Shown here one piece after another: positions 47,145 through 56,529 of a stretch of DNA of 64,000 nucleotides. Location of the stretch: positions 186,001-250,000 of the forward strand of contig CAVZNH010000053.1 in assembly GCA_963776505.1 (NCBI GenBank). Reading direction: 5' to 3'. The stretch is from JAMXLO01 sp963776505 (lineage in GTDB: Bacteria; Pseudomonadota; Alphaproteobacteria; Acetobacterales; Acetobacteraceae). Positions within the stretch are counted from its first letter, which is position 1, and each line of letters begins with the position of its first letter. The notes under the pieces were generated by a model, which saw only the letters and a list, made by a program, of their open reading frames with translations, had not been told where the DNA came from and ran no database searches. Position numbers and translations under genes: made by a program.

Positions 47145-47564
47145 TCGCCGGTGCCCGGGCGCGCGCACCTCCGCCTCCTCGGTCTCGCCGGCCGGCTGGC
47201 TGCCCTCCTCGCCTTATAGGGCCGGCGCGGAGCCGCCCTGCTGCTGGCCGTTCTGCTGGTTCTGCTGCGCCGCCTGGTTCATCGCGTTCAGGATGCGGAA
47301 ATAGTGCTCGGCGTGCTGGAAGTAGCCCTCCGCCATCACCCGGTCGCCGCCGCTGGTCGCATCGCGGCCGAGCTGGAGGTATTTCTCGAACAACTGCTGC
47401 GCCGTTCCGCGGATCCGGAGATCGGGACCGTTGCTGTCGAAGACGTGATTGCGGTTGAGCGGGATGCCGCCGCCGCCGCCTCCGCCGTGATGCCGCAGCC
47501 CGCCGCCTCCACCCCCGCCGCCACCAGGTCGATGGCCGCGTCCACGCATGCGTTTCATGTTCAT
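47093..47564 (-). CDS. DUF4167 family Gly-rich protein, one frameshift
   Basis: Alphaproteobacterial RNA-binding-like DUF4167 protein. It starts MNMKRMRGRGHRPGGGGGG and then has a second Gly tract. The conserved core is IPLNRNHVFDSNGPDLRIRG, TAQQLFEKYLQLGRDATSGG and RVMAEGYFQHAEHYFRILNA. After QQGGSAPAL the intact tail EEGSQPAGETEEAEVRAPGT lies in a shifted frame, so the ORF is probably longer than its first stop suggests. It follows prmC on the same strand, as in many relatives. Confidence 0.85.
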
Positions 47565-47798
47565 ATCTGATGCTGTCGAGCCTTCTCTGTTGCGGGCCGG
47601 AGGTTGCAGGGACACGCGGGTCAACCCGCAGGCGTCCCGGGGCGTGCCCCCTCGGCCTGGCTTCAATCCATCGGCACTGGTTCCGGCGAGTCACCCCGAC
47701 CAATACGGGCCTGAGGCTGCCTGGGGCAAGCCGCTGTGCGGCTGGCCCTGCCGAGGACGAAAGCTAGTCTGCCTGCCTCGCTCTGCCAAACGGTTTTT

Positions 47799-48648
47799 TC
47801 ATGGCGCTGCCGGCCGCAGCACCAGGGCGCGCGGAATGCCCGCCAAGTCGGGCCGCAGATCGACTGGCGAGACCGGCCTGCCGCGCCAGTTCGGCCGCCG
47901 TCTCCGCCTGGCCTGCGCCGAGTTCCAGCACCGCGACGGACCCCGGGGCCAACAGTCGCGGAAGCTCGGGAAGCAGGCGGCGATAGGCCGCAAAGCCGTC
48001 CGGGCCGCCGTCCAGGGCGGAGCGCGGCTCATGGCGCGCCACCTCGGGCATCAGGCCGCCGAGGTCCTCGCTGCGGATATAGGGCGGGTTGCACAGGACG
48101 AGGTCGAACCGGCCGTCCAGCGCGTCCGCCCAGTCGCCGCACACGAATGCCGGCACGATCGGCCAATCCCAGCGATGCGGCGTTGCGCGCGGCCAGCGCG
48201 GCGGCCGCGGCCGAGCGGTCCACGCCGATGCCGAACGCCGCGGGGAACTCCGACAATGCGGCCAGCAGCAGGCAGCCGGTGCCGGTGCCCAGGTCCAGGA
48301 TCAGTCGCGGCGGCGGGCGATGCGGCGAACGCGGCGACGGCCGCCTCGATCAGCGTCTCCGACTCCGGGCGCGGGATCAGCGTGGCGGGCGATACGGCGA
48401 ACTCCAGGCTCCAGAACTCGCGCCGGCCAAGGATCAGCGCCAGCGGTTCGTGCGCCTCGCGCCGGGCGACCAGCGGCCCGAGCGCTGGCCATGTCCGCCG
48501 GCGCCCCGGGATCGCGCAACAGCGCCGCTGGCGTGACGCCGAGCGCGTGGGCCAGCAGCAGTCGCGCTTCCAGCCGCGGATTGTCGATGCCCGCCTGCCG
48601 AAGCCTCTCGGCGGCGAGGTCGATCGCCTGCTGGACCGTGTGGCTCAG
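47799..48648 (-). CDS. prmC: peptide chain release factor N(5)-glutamine methyltransferase, frameshifts
   Basis: Methylates the GGQ glutamine of RF1/RF2. Reconstructed pieces are VQQAIDLAAERLRQAGIDNP, LEARLLLAHALGVTPAALLR, the SAM-binding region and the hallmark NPPY in LVLCNPPYIRSEDLGGLMPE, then GPDGFAAYRRLLPELPRLLA and the end VDLRPDLAGIPRALVLRPAA. Breaks lie near 48500, 48300, 48160 and 47875. The first in-frame codon is CTG 48648, which overlaps the rpmB stop. An ATG with one wrong base there would explain it. The enzyme is widely conserved, so errors are likelier than decay. Confidence 0.82.
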
Positions 48649-48951
48649 GCGGCCTGGCTGGCCGCCCGCTTCGCCTGCGCGCGCAGCAGCCGGCGCTTCA
48701 GCGCCTTGGCGTCGACCGTCAGGCGGCCGTCCGGGGTGCCGAGCAGGTAGGCGTCGATGCCGCCGTTATGCTCGATGGTGCGGATCGCGCGGGTGGACAG
48801 CCGCATGCGAACCGGCAACGCCGAGGACGTCGGACAGCAGCGAGGTTTCCTGCAGGTTGGGCAGGAAGCGGCGGCGGGTCCTGTTGTTGGCGTGGCTGAC
48901 GTTGTTGCCGGTCAGCACGCCCTTGCCGGTGATCTGGCAGCGGCGGGACAT
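48645..48951 (-). CDS. rpmB: 50S ribosomal protein L28, one frameshift
   Basis: Starts MSRRCQITGKGVLTGNNVSH, then ANNRTRRRFLPNLQETSLLS, the L28 signature. A one-base insertion near 48825 separates this from the C-terminal PVRMRLSTRAIRTIEHNGGI, then DAYLLGTPDGRLTVDAKALK and AASQAA. Together they give about 101 residues, normal for alphaproteobacteria. Because L28 is normally kept in every genome, this break is strong evidence that the window contains sequencing errors. It is followed by the overlapping prmC. Confidence 0.93.
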
Positions 48952-49122
48952 TGCAGGAGACCCCTGTTCGAAACGGGAGGCGCGGCTTATCGCCAATGGC
49001 GGCCACGAGGTCAAGCGGGCAGTCCCGGTTTCCTGCCAGGCGTCTGGCTATCACGCCGCCAATGGCCTAGTATCACCGCAAGCAGAACGATTGTCGCTGC
49101 GATGCAGTTGACGGAGCACGCG

Positions 49123-49593
49123 ATGAGAAGAACTCCCCAACTTGTGCCCGCCATCGCTGTCCTGCTTTCCCTGGGGGCGTGTTCCGAGCCCTCGAGCACA
49201 CAAATGCTGTCCGACCGGGTCACGACAGGGCTCAATCCTGCCCAGGTTTGCAATCGCGGGGCGAACATCGAATACCTCCCGAACGGGACGAGGATCAGCT
49301 TTCCGGCGTCTTCTCTCTTCCTCAGCGGACGGGCGGATCTGACGGGGTGCGGCCAATACGCCGTGGCGAGCGTGACGCAGGCCATGCTGGACCCTCGCAT
49401 CATGCAGGTGGCGATCGAACCCGAAGCGAACGTTCAGGGACAGGCGTCATACCTGTCGCTGCAGCGAACGGACAGGTTGAAGGGCTTGCTCACGAACGTC
49501 GGGTTCACCCAGAGACAGCCGCCGGTCGTGGTGCAACCAGCTGCGACGCCATCACAGGACGTCTTTGGCATTGTCCTTACCGTTCGCGGCTAG
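49123..49593 (+). CDS. putative lipoprotein with OmpA-like traits
   Basis: A signal peptide ending in a lipobox LSLGAC (MRRTPQLVPAIAVLLSLGAC). The mature part has FPASSLFLSGRADLTGCGQY, SVTQAMLDPRIMQVAIEPEA and SYLSLQRTDRLKGLLTNVGF. The order strand-helix-strand-helix and the SLQRTDRL block recall a reduced OmpA peptidoglycan-binding domain, though the usual Asp/Arg pair is not certain. 156 residues. It is likely in the outer membrane. An in-frame ATG at 49102 is an alternative start. Confidence 0.7.
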   Translation: MRRTPQLVPAIAVLLSLGACSEPSSTQMLSDRVTTGLNPAQVCNRGANIEYLPNGTRISFPASSLFLSGRADLTGCGQYAVASVTQAMLDPRIMQVAIEPEANVQGQASYLSLQRTDRLKGLLTNVGFTQRQPPVVVQPAATPSQDVFGIVLTVRG

Positions 49594-49657
49594 CCCGCTA
49601 TCGCGCCTGAGCAGGTGAACTATATTGGCCCTCGAGGTTTCACGGGGTCCGGTAAAA

Positions 49658-50044
49658 ATGAGGTTCGCTCTGGCGGCCAGTGTCGTGACAGCGCTGCTCG
49701 TGGGCTGTGTTGCCGACACGATGCGCAGCTATGTGGGGCAGGACATTCGGGCCGTCGAGTTGACCTATGGTCCGCCGATCAATCAGATTGATCTTGGTAA
49801 CGGAACCCGCGCCTTCCAATGGTCCAAGGTATCGGTGGATACCACGCCAGTGTCAGCCGTGACCACGACAGACAAGGACAAGAAGGGCCGCAAGACGACC
49901 GACACACAGTTCGTCGGCGGCGAGCAGACTGTCACTCGCTGTCTCTACACCTTTATCGCCGCGAGGAGCCCGCAGGCAAACAGCTGGATCGTCACCGGTA
50001 TTCGCGAACCGTCGCTCGACTGCGCCATCGGCGGGTTAAGCTGA
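49658..50044 (+). CDS. small lipoprotein, unknown
   Basis: A 128-residue exported protein. MRFALAASVVTALLVGCVAD has a lipobox LLVGC. The mature part (SYVGQDIRAVELTYGPPINQ, NGTRAFQWSKVSVDTTPVSA) resembles SmpA/OmlA-like small lipoproteins with one G..I..V...GPP motif. A second Cys pair (TRCLYTF, SLDCAIGG) may form a disulfide. It lies 64 bases after the other lipoprotein gene and may share its transcript. Confidence 0.65.
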   Translation: MRFALAASVVTALLVGCVADTMRSYVGQDIRAVELTYGPPINQIDLGNGTRAFQWSKVSVDTTPVSAVTTTDKDKKGRKTTDTQFVGGEQTVTRCLYTFIAARSPQANSWIVTGIREPSLDCAIGGLS

Positions 50045-50117
50045 GGCGGAGTCCAGGCTAAAGTCGTAGTCGCCGCCGGCGTTGAGGCAGCGGCGTGACC
50101 TCGGGAGGGTTGTTCGA

Positions 50118-50429
50118 ATGATCAAGGTGAGCGTGTTCTATCCGGCCGGCGAGAACAAGAAATTCGATATGGATTACTACTGCAAGAGCCACATGCCGAT
50201 GGTTCAGCAGAAACTCGGTGCAGCCTGCAAGAGTATGGCGGTCGAACAGGGATTGGGTGGGGGCGCTCCCGGTGCGCCGCCGACCTATGCCGCGATGGGC
50301 CACCTGTATTTCAACTCGGTGGCGGCGTTCGAGGCGGCATTCGCATCGCACGCGACAGCGATCATGGCGGATATCCCGAACTACACCAACATCCAGCCGG
50401 TGATCCAGATCAGCGAAGTGAAGATGTAG
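50118..50429 (+). CDS. EthD-family ferredoxin-like protein
   Basis: A 103-residue dimeric alpha/beta barrel-type protein. The EthD core is seen in VSVFYPAGENKKFDMDYYCK, then SHMPMVQQKLG and FNSVAAFEAAFASHATAIMA. EthD proteins help degrade ethers or aromatic compounds, and the exact reaction is unknown. ATG 50118 has a weak GGGAGGG site. It faces the MFS gene, so it may belong functionally to that catabolic cluster. Confidence 0.82.
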   Translation: MIKVSVFYPAGENKKFDMDYYCKSHMPMVQQKLGAACKSMAVEQGLGGGAPGAPPTYAAMGHLYFNSVAAFEAAFASHATAIMADIPNYTNIQPVIQISEVKM

Positions 50430-50485
50430 CCGGTTCGCACAACGGCGAGCCGCGCCCTGTCATCGGCGCGGCTCGCGCGTCGCGA

Positions 50486-51784
50486 TCAGGCCGGCGCGTG
50501 CGCGAACTTCTCCAGCTCGCCCTCGTCGATCACCGTCGTCATAAAGAACTGGAACAGCGCCGCGCCGATCAGCGTGATGACGGCACCGATCGCCAGGGCC
50601 ACCACGAACGAACCTGTCACGTCCACGATGAACCCGGTCAGGATCGGCGACAGCGTGCCGCCGAGGAAACCCGCAAAGTTCTGATTGCTGGCGGCCGAGG
50701 CGCAATAGGCCTGCGGCGTGATCGCTGTCACCAGGATCCATTTGCAGGTGATGCCGAACTGCATGCAGAACATCGATATCGCGATGCAGGTGACCGCCAT
50801 GCCGGCGCCGGTCGCGACCGCCGCAAGACCGGTGAACACCGCCGAACCGAGCAGACCGAGGATCAATGGGAGACGGCGGCTGGCGATCAGTTCCATGCCA
50901 CCCCTGACCAGCCGGTCCGATACCCATCCGCCGGCCAGCGCGCCGAAGAACGCACAGATCAGCGGCACCGAGGCGAGCAGTCCGGTCTTGCCGATGCTGA
51001 TGTGCTGCTGCATCTCCAGATAGGCCGGCAGCCAGGTCTGGTACATCCAGGTGATGTAGCCGGTGCAGAAAGCGCCAAGCATCAGCACCCACATGGCGCG
51101 AAAGCGGAACAGCGACGTCCACTCGCGCAGCGTGACCGAGGATTTGGCTTCGCGGTTGGCCCGCAGATACTCCGCATCCTGCGGCTCCAGTACCTGCGAC
51201 TTGGGATCACGGTAGATCAGGAACCAGATCGCGGCGCCGACGATCCCAGCCAGGCCCATGACGATGAACATCACCCGCCAATTGAACGCTAGCATCAGGC
51301 CGGTCAAAATAGGCGGTGCCAGCGTGGGACCTATATAGGCACCCGACGTATAGACGCCGCTCGGCGTGCCACGATGCTTGACATCGAACCAATCGCTGAC
51401 CGAACGCGTTGCCGACGGAAAGCACGGCGCTTCGGTGGCGCCGAGACCGATTCGCGACAGCATCAACTGGAAGTAGTTGCCGGCGAGCCCGCCTGCCGCC
51501 TGGAACAGCGACCAGACGATCATCGACAGTCCGACCAGAAGTTTCGGTCCGACCCGGTCGAGCAAATAGCCTGATGGTAACTGGGCGATTCCGTAGGTGA
51601 GCGCCCACGCCGAGCCCAACGCGCCGATGGCGGTCGCGCTGATGCCGAACTCTTCGCGGATCTTCAGGTTGCCGATCGCCAAGGTTGAGCGATCCATGTA
51701 GTTCATCGCAATGGCGGCGGTTACAAGAACGATCGCGATCCATTGCATGCGCCGAAGCTGACGTGACGGGCCGACGGCCGGCAT
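50486..51784 (-). CDS. MFS transporter, anion:cation symporter type
   Basis: A 432-residue 12-TM permease. Motifs are MNYMDRSTLAIGNLKIREEF at TM1, YGIAQLPSGYLLDRVGPKLL, GATEAPCFPSATRSVSDWF and FNWRVMFIVMGLAGIVGAAI. The ACS family often takes up organic anions such as aromatic or hexuronic acids. It is the last of three minus-strand genes after the SDR and HD genes, pointing to uptake of the same compound they process. Confidence 0.9.
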   Translation of the reverse strand: MPAVGPSRQLRRMQWIAIVLVTAAIAMNYMDRSTLAIGNLKIREEFGISATAIGALGSAWALTYGIAQLPSGYLLDRVGPKLLVGLSMIVWSLFQAAGGLAGNYFQLMLSRIGLGATEAPCFPSATRSVSDWFDVKHRGTPSGVYTSGAYIGPTLAPPILTGLMLAFNWRVMFIVMGLAGIVGAAIWFLIYRDPKSQVLEPQDAEYLRANREAKSSVTLREWTSLFRFRAMWVLMLGAFCTGYITWMYQTWLPAYLEMQQHISIGKTGLLASVPLICAFFGALAGGWVSDRLVRGGMELIASRRLPLILGLLGSAVFTGLAAVATGAGMAVTCIAISMFCMQFGITCKWILVTAITPQAYCASAASNQNFAGFLGGTLSPILTGFIVDVTGSFVVALAIGAVITLIGAALFQFFMTTVIDEGELEKFAHAPA

Positions 51785-51806
51785 TTCTTCTTCCCCCTTT
51801 TCTGCA

Positions 51807-51844
51807 GCCCGACCCAGAGCCCGATCCCGCCGTGAGGGTCGGGC
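51807..51844 (-). other. perfect 9-base inverted repeat between the HD and MFS genes
   Basis: gcccgaccc ... gggtcgggc with a 20-base loop lies between the stop of the HD gene and the start of the MFS gene. There is no T-run, so it is not a clear terminator. It may limit read-through or stabilise one part of the transcript. Confidence 0.4.
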
Positions 51845-51871
51845 TTGCTGATGTCGTGCGCTGGTTGATTG

Positions 51872-52633
51872 CTACAGGTACTTCGCCGGCCGGATCATCG
51901 CTCGCCACATATGAGAGACCGGGCTGTTGTCGAAGCCCAGGCCTTGTTCCGGCTGGCGGAAGTTGCGGCCGATCACGTCGGTGAATTCTTCCAGTTCAAC
52001 CTTCGCATTCGGGTCGAACGAATAGATGTCGTGGACCGTGATCATCCGCCCTGACATGTACCATTTGTGGTTCCGCATCCGCTGATAGTCTTCCTCGACA
52101 TAAGCGTCGGGACGGTAATCAGCACCAAACGTCTTGACGTAGGACTGCGGATATTCGTAGCCGACAAATTCGTCGGGGTAGAAGCGCAGCACCTGATGCG
52201 CGCGGATCGCCCAGGTGACCTCCTCGTCCACATAAGGCTCCACGAGCTGCGCGCCCCAGTAGCCGTGGTCGCCGCGGATGAAGCCGATCGTCGAAATGTC
52301 GTGCAGCAGGCAGGCGAGCACCATGTTCTCAGGCAGTCCGGCATTCACCGCGTGCTTGGCGCTTTGCAGCAGGTGCGCCGCGGGGCCGAAGCGGTACCTG
52401 AAGAAGTCCATCAGCGTGGGCTTCTCCGGCATCGCCGGCAGGCGCGGATCATCGCCCATCAGCACGCGCGCGTTCGGGTTTTTGGCCATCAGGGCCGCGG
52501 CGTTCGGCGCCGGCCCCATGTCGCCCTCGGCCATGCTATAGAGGCGCGACTTGATGACGATGTAGTCGAGCTCACGGCTCATTTGCTCTTCGAGCGCGTC
52601 GGCGCGCTGGGAGAGAGTCTGCGTTTCGTTCAT
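51872..52633 (-). CDS. HD-domain-like protein of unknown substrate
   Basis: A 253-residue protein. The middle has FGPAAHLLQSAKHAVNAG, then MVLACLLHDISTIGFIRGDH, an HD phosphohydrolase-type metal site (H...HD). DEEVTWAIRAHQVLRFYPDE gives a further His. The rest (VGYEYPQSYVKTFGADYRPD, HKWYMSGRMITVHDIYSFDP) is family-specific and rich in Tyr/Trp. It resembles HD-type mixed-valent diiron oxygenases only in these His positions. The cluster context (SDR upstream, MFS downstream) suggests it acts on a small metabolite. Function unknown. Confidence 0.75.
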   Translation of the reverse strand: MNETQTLSQRADALEEQMSRELDYIVIKSRLYSMAEGDMGPAPNAAALMAKNPNARVLMGDDPRLPAMPEKPTLMDFFRYRFGPAAHLLQSAKHAVNAGLPENMVLACLLHDISTIGFIRGDHGYWGAQLVEPYVDEEVTWAIRAHQVLRFYPDEFVGYEYPQSYVKTFGADYRPDAYVEEDYQRMRNHKWYMSGRMITVHDIYSFDPNAKVELEEFTDVIGRNFRQPEQGLGFDNSPVSHMWRAMIRPAKYL

Positions 52634-52728
52634 CGGTTATTCTCCTGGACGGGCAGATATTTGGGTAAGCCTAACAGATCGCGCTCGATCGCGTCGACCG
52701 GCAGGGCATGCGGCGATCGGAGCAGTAA

Positions 52729-53478
52729 TCAGTAGTATGCACTGCCGCCGTTCACGTGGATCGTCTGGCCGGTGATGAAGCCACCATCATCGCTGACCAG
52801 GAACAGGCAGGTGGCGGCGATCTCGTCTGGCTTGCCCTGACGCCCGAGCGGAATGCCCGCGGCGTTCGGTGTGCGTCCCTGATACCACTCGGGATTGGCG
52901 CGCGTGGTATCGATGCTGCCGGGCGAAACAACGTTGACCCGGATGTTGTGCGGCGCGAACTCCGAGGCCAGCCCACGCGCGAAGCCGACCAGGCCCATCT
53001 TCGCCGCGGAGACGTGCGCGCGCCCGTTACCGCCGATGAAAGCGCCTTCACCGGTGAAGAACAGGATGCGTCCATACTTGTTCTGGACCATCGAATCGAT
53101 GACCGCCCGCGTGAGGTAAACCGCGCCGTCCAGAACCACACCCCTGACCGCTTCCCAGTCTTGCGCGGTCAGTTCCGTGAAGGGCTTGTGCGGACGGATC
53201 GCCGCGTTGTTGATCAGGATGTCGACGCGGCCGAACTCGGACAGCGCGCGAGCCGCCATTGCCTCGACCTGATCCTTGCTGGCGACGTCGGCGACAACGG
53301 CGAGCGCCTTGACCCCAAGGTCCTTGGCTTCGCGCACGACGGCATCAGCCTCAGCCTGATTGGTGCGGGCATTGACGACGACGTGGGCGCCTTCTCCAGC
53401 CAGCCGCAACACGGTCGCGCGGCCGATATTGCGGCCGGAGCCGGTTACCAGGGCGACCTTCCCCTCAAGCGTTCCCAT
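52729..53478 (-). CDS. SDR family oxidoreductase (FabG-like)
   Basis: A 249-residue classical SDR. Motifs are KVALVTGSGRNIGRATVLRL, NAR in VVVNARTNQAE, DILINNAAIRPHKPF and ILFFTGEGAFIGGNGRAHVS, then AAKMGLVGFARGLASEFAPH. At the YxxxK position the sequence reads HVSAAKMG, so the catalytic Tyr appears replaced by His. It ends GGFITGQTIHVNGGSAYY. First of three same-strand genes, 95 bases before the HD gene. Confidence 0.88.
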   Translation of the reverse strand: MGTLEGKVALVTGSGRNIGRATVLRLAGEGAHVVVNARTNQAEADAVVREAKDLGVKALAVVADVASKDQVEAMAARALSEFGRVDILINNAAIRPHKPFTELTAQDWEAVRGVVLDGAVYLTRAVIDSMVQNKYGRILFFTGEGAFIGGNGRAHVSAAKMGLVGFARGLASEFAPHNIRVNVVSPGSIDTTRANPEWYQGRTPNAAGIPLGRQGKPDEIAATCLFLVSDDGGFITGQTIHVNGGSAYY

Positions 53479-53570
53479 AAGCCTCTCCTTGATTTTGCCC
53501 TCGCCGAGGAGAGGCTACGCGAGGGCGGTGTCGAGCGACAAGATTGCGCGCATGGGCCGATCTCGGCTCA

Positions 53571-53810
53571 TCAACCTCCGTTGCCATCCATCCCGCGCAG
53601 CTCCCCGCTTTGCACGCTGGCAATCGCGTTGTTGAGGATCTGCACGATCGCCTCATCCGCCACACTGCGCGCCAGCAGCGCCATCGCGCCACCCAGCAGC
53701 GCCGAGGCAATCGACAGTGCGCCGATATTCTGACTGACCATGTATTCGATCGCCTTGTCCACCACAGCGCCCGCGTGGCCCAGATCTTCCGGCGGTTGTT
53801 CGTCTGTCAT
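53571..53810 (-). CDS. small hypothetical protein, possibly membrane-associated
   Basis: A 79-residue protein (MTDEQPPEDLGHAGAVVDKA, then a hydrophobic NIGALSIASALLGGAMALLA, then SVADEAIVQILNNAIASVQS). One amphipathic to hydrophobic helix could be a membrane anchor. It is 34 bases after the ABC exporter gene on the same strand and may be co-transcribed. Family unknown. Confidence 0.65.
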   Translation of the reverse strand: MTDEQPPEDLGHAGAVVDKAIEYMVSQNIGALSIASALLGGAMALLARSVADEAIVQILNNAIASVQSGELRGMDGNGG

Positions 53811-53844
53811 CGTCTGCCTCTCCTCAGGGATGGTAGTCCCGGCG

Positions 53845-55704
53845 TCAATCCGCGATCTCCCGTTCCGTCTCCTGCTCAGCCTGCAGCGCCCACATTCGAG
53901 CATACAGCCCGTCGCGCGCCAGCAACGCGGCGTGCCTCCCGCGCTCGGCCACGCGACCGTCAGCCAGCACGATGATCTCATCGGCATCCACCACGGTCGA
54001 TAGCCGATGCGCGATCACCAGCGTTGTGCGATGTCGCGCCACCGCGCGCAGTGCCGCCTGAATGTCCTGCTCGGTTCGCGTGTCCAGCGCACTCGTCGCC
54101 TCGTCCAGGATCAGGATGCGCGGATCTTTCAGAATGGTGCGCGCGATTGCCACGCGCTGCTTCTCGCCGCCCGACAGTTTCAGGCCACGCTCGCCGACAC
54201 GCGTGTCGTATCCCTCGGGCAGTGACGCGATGAAGTCGTGCACCTGAGCCAGCCGCGCGGCGTGCTCGATCTCGTCCTGAGTGGCGCCGACGCGACCATA
54301 CGCGATGTTGTAGCGGATCGTGTCGTTGAACAGCACGGTGTCCTGCGGCACCACGCCGATCGCCGCGCGCAGGCTCTCCTGCGTCACATCACGGATATCC
54401 CGGCCGTCGATGCGGATGTGGCCCTGCGTTACGTCATAGAAGCGAAACAGCAATCGGCTGATGGTGGATTTGCCCGCGCCCGTCGGACCCACGATTGCCA
54501 GCTTGCGCCCGACCGGCACGGTGAAATCGACGCCGCGCAGGATCTCGCGGTCAGGACGATAGCCGAAGTGCACGCCATCGAACCGCACCTCGCCAGCCGG
54601 TCCATCAGCCAGATGCGTTGGCAACGCAGTGGCGCCGGGGCGATCAGCAATATCGCGTTCGACCTCGAGCAGGCGAAACATCTGCTCCATGTCCACCAGC
54701 CCCTGCTTGATCGTCATGTACACCATGCCGAGAAAGCCCAGCGGCTGGTAAAGCTGCATCAGATACGTGTTCACCAGCACGAACTGCCCGACGGTCATCA
54801 TCCCGCCGTGCACCTCGCGCGTCGCCATCAGCATGATCAGCGTCAGCCCCGCGGCGATGATGAACGCCTGGCCAATGTTGAGCAGGTTCAGTGAGACCTG
54901 CACGCGCACGGCAGCACCTTCGTAACGCGCCAATGCGGCGTCGTAGCGCGCCACCTCGTGCGGCTCGTTGCCGAAATACTTCACCGTCTCGTAGTTCAGC
55001 AGGCTGTCGAGCGCCTTGGTGCTTGCGTCGTTGTCGGTGTCGTTCATCGCGCGCCGGATGCGCGAGCGCCACGCGGCGAAGCTCATGGTGAAGCCGGCGT
55101 AGCTTACCACCGCGCTGAATGTGATGGCGGCGAAGCGCCAGTCGAACAGGTGCCAGATGATCGCGGTGACCAGCAGCAGCTCGATCACCGTGGGCACCAC
55201 GTTGAACACGGCAAGCCGCAGCACCGACTGGATGCCCTGCGAGCCGCGGTCGATCGCACGCGCCAGCGCGCCGGTCTGGCGGTCGAGATGGAAGCGCAGG
55301 CTGAGCGCATGCAGATGCTGGAAGGTGCGCCGTGCCGCGGTGCGGACTGCCCGCTGCTGCACTTTGGCGAACAGCGCGTCCCGCAGCTCGCCGAATGCGG
55401 CGGAGCCGACGCGTAGCAGGCCGTAGCCGATCACCAGGCCCAGCGGGATGGCGAGCAGCGCGGTGTTGTCCTTGGGCGCCAGCGCATCGACGATGCGGCC
55501 ATAGACGACCGGCACGGCGACCGTGGCGAGCTTGGCCGCGAGCAGCAGGACCATGGCGAGGACCACGCGGGCCTTGGTGCCGGGGTCGTGCTCGGGCCAA
55601 AGATATGGCAGCAGCGATCGTATCGTGCTGATACCCGACCGTTGGGAATGTGACAGACTGAGGGGGACGGCCGCGCCGGGTGAGGTTCGTCGCATTGCCG
55701 GCAT
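53845..55704 (-). CDS. ABC transporter permease/ATPase, Atm1 type
   Basis: A 619-residue half-transporter. The N-terminal six-TM domain has ARVVLAMVLLLAAKLATVAV and the glutathione-site region YNETV-like LLNYETVKYFGNEPHEVARY, which is diagnostic for Atm1-type exporters. The ATPase has Walker A GPTGAGKSTISRLLFRFYD, signature LSGGEKQRVAIARTI and Walker B ILILDEATSALDTRTEQDI. Atm1-like proteins export glutathione or Fe-S-related sulfur species and give metal tolerance. It is divergent from the Nudix gene. Confidence 0.93.
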   Translation of the reverse strand: MPAMRRTSPGAAVPLSLSHSQRSGISTIRSLLPYLWPEHDPGTKARVVLAMVLLLAAKLATVAVPVVYGRIVDALAPKDNTALLAIPLGLVIGYGLLRVGSAAFGELRDALFAKVQQRAVRTAARRTFQHLHALSLRFHLDRQTGALARAIDRGSQGIQSVLRLAVFNVVPTVIELLLVTAIIWHLFDWRFAAITFSAVVSYAGFTMSFAAWRSRIRRAMNDTDNDASTKALDSLLNYETVKYFGNEPHEVARYDAALARYEGAAVRVQVSLNLLNIGQAFIIAAGLTLIMLMATREVHGGMMTVGQFVLVNTYLMQLYQPLGFLGMVYMTIKQGLVDMEQMFRLLEVERDIADRPGATALPTHLADGPAGEVRFDGVHFGYRPDREILRGVDFTVPVGRKLAIVGPTGAGKSTISRLLFRFYDVTQGHIRIDGRDIRDVTQESLRAAIGVVPQDTVLFNDTIRYNIAYGRVGATQDEIEHAARLAQVHDFIASLPEGYDTRVGERGLKLSGGEKQRVAIARTILKDPRILILDEATSALDTRTEQDIQAALRAVARHRTTLVIAHRLSTVVDADEIIVLADGRVAERGRHAALLARDGLYARMWALQAEQETEREIAD

Positions 55705-55739
55705 GTGGCATTGAGTTCATCAGTTTGAAAGGCGAGACG

Positions 55740-56517
55740 ATGGAGGCCGGCTTTCTGCGCCATGTTCGCAATTGCAATAACGCCGAGCTGCCCGGTGCGC
55801 GGCTGCCGTTTCGGATCGGCCGGGCGCAGGTCGGCTGGGTGAAGCCGGACCTCGCGGCGAAGCTCGGGGCCTTCCCGGAGATCAGCGCGGGGCTGGATGG
55901 AGTGACGCTGGCCGATCCGGTCTGTGCTTCCGGCGATCGCGCGACAGCTCTCCGATGCCGGCTGCTACCGCTGGCGGCGCGAAGAGTTCGATATCCGCGC
56001 CGAACCGGATGGTCCCGTTCTGGCCCGGCTCGATCGCGGTGCGCTGCCCAGCTTCGGTGTGCTGGCGGAGGGTGTGCACGTCAACGGGCTGGTACGTCGG
56101 CCCGGAGGGCTGCATGTGTGGGTCGCGCGCCGCGCCGCCAACAAGCTGCTGGATCCCTCCAAGCTCGACCATATCGTGGCGGGCGGGGTGCCCGCTGGCC
56201 TCACGCCGGCCGAGACGCTGGTGAAGGAGGCAGACGAGGAGGCTGCGATCCCAGGCTCACTGGCTCGCCAGGCGGTGCCGGTCGCGACCATCACCTATGC
56301 GATGGAGCGGCCCGAGGGGCTGCGCCGCGACCTGCTGCATTGCTATGACCTGGACCTGCCGGAGGAATTTCGTCCCCGCCCAGCCGATGGCGAGGTGGAG
56401 GCCTTCGAACTCTGGCCGATCGAACGCATGGTGCAGACCGTGCGCGACACAGACGCGTTCAAGTTCAACGTCAATCTTGTGCTGATCGATCTATTCCAGC
56501 GGCTGGGGCTGATCTGA
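55740..56517 (+). CDS. Nudix hydrolase, DUF4743 type, one frameshift
   Basis: Starts MEAGFLRHVRNCNNAELPGA with RIGRAQVGWVKPDLAAKLG, the DUF4743 N-domain. After a break near 55925 it continues with AIARQLSDAGCYRWRREEFD, GVLAEGVHVNGLVRRPGGLH and the Nudix box GGVPAGLTPAETLVKEADEE. The family is related to thiamine-pyrophosphate or NDP-sugar hydrolysis; the substrate is not readable. About 259 residues. It converges with the EipB gene, with a 12-base gap. Confidence 0.86.
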
Positions 56518-56529
56518 TCTCGCCCGGTC

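Noticed and set aside
47460..47530. Short tandem repeat of ggc/ccgcc units that could be a microsatellite or CRISPR-like array
   Set aside because: It encodes the Gly tracts of the DUF4167 protein and has no spacers.
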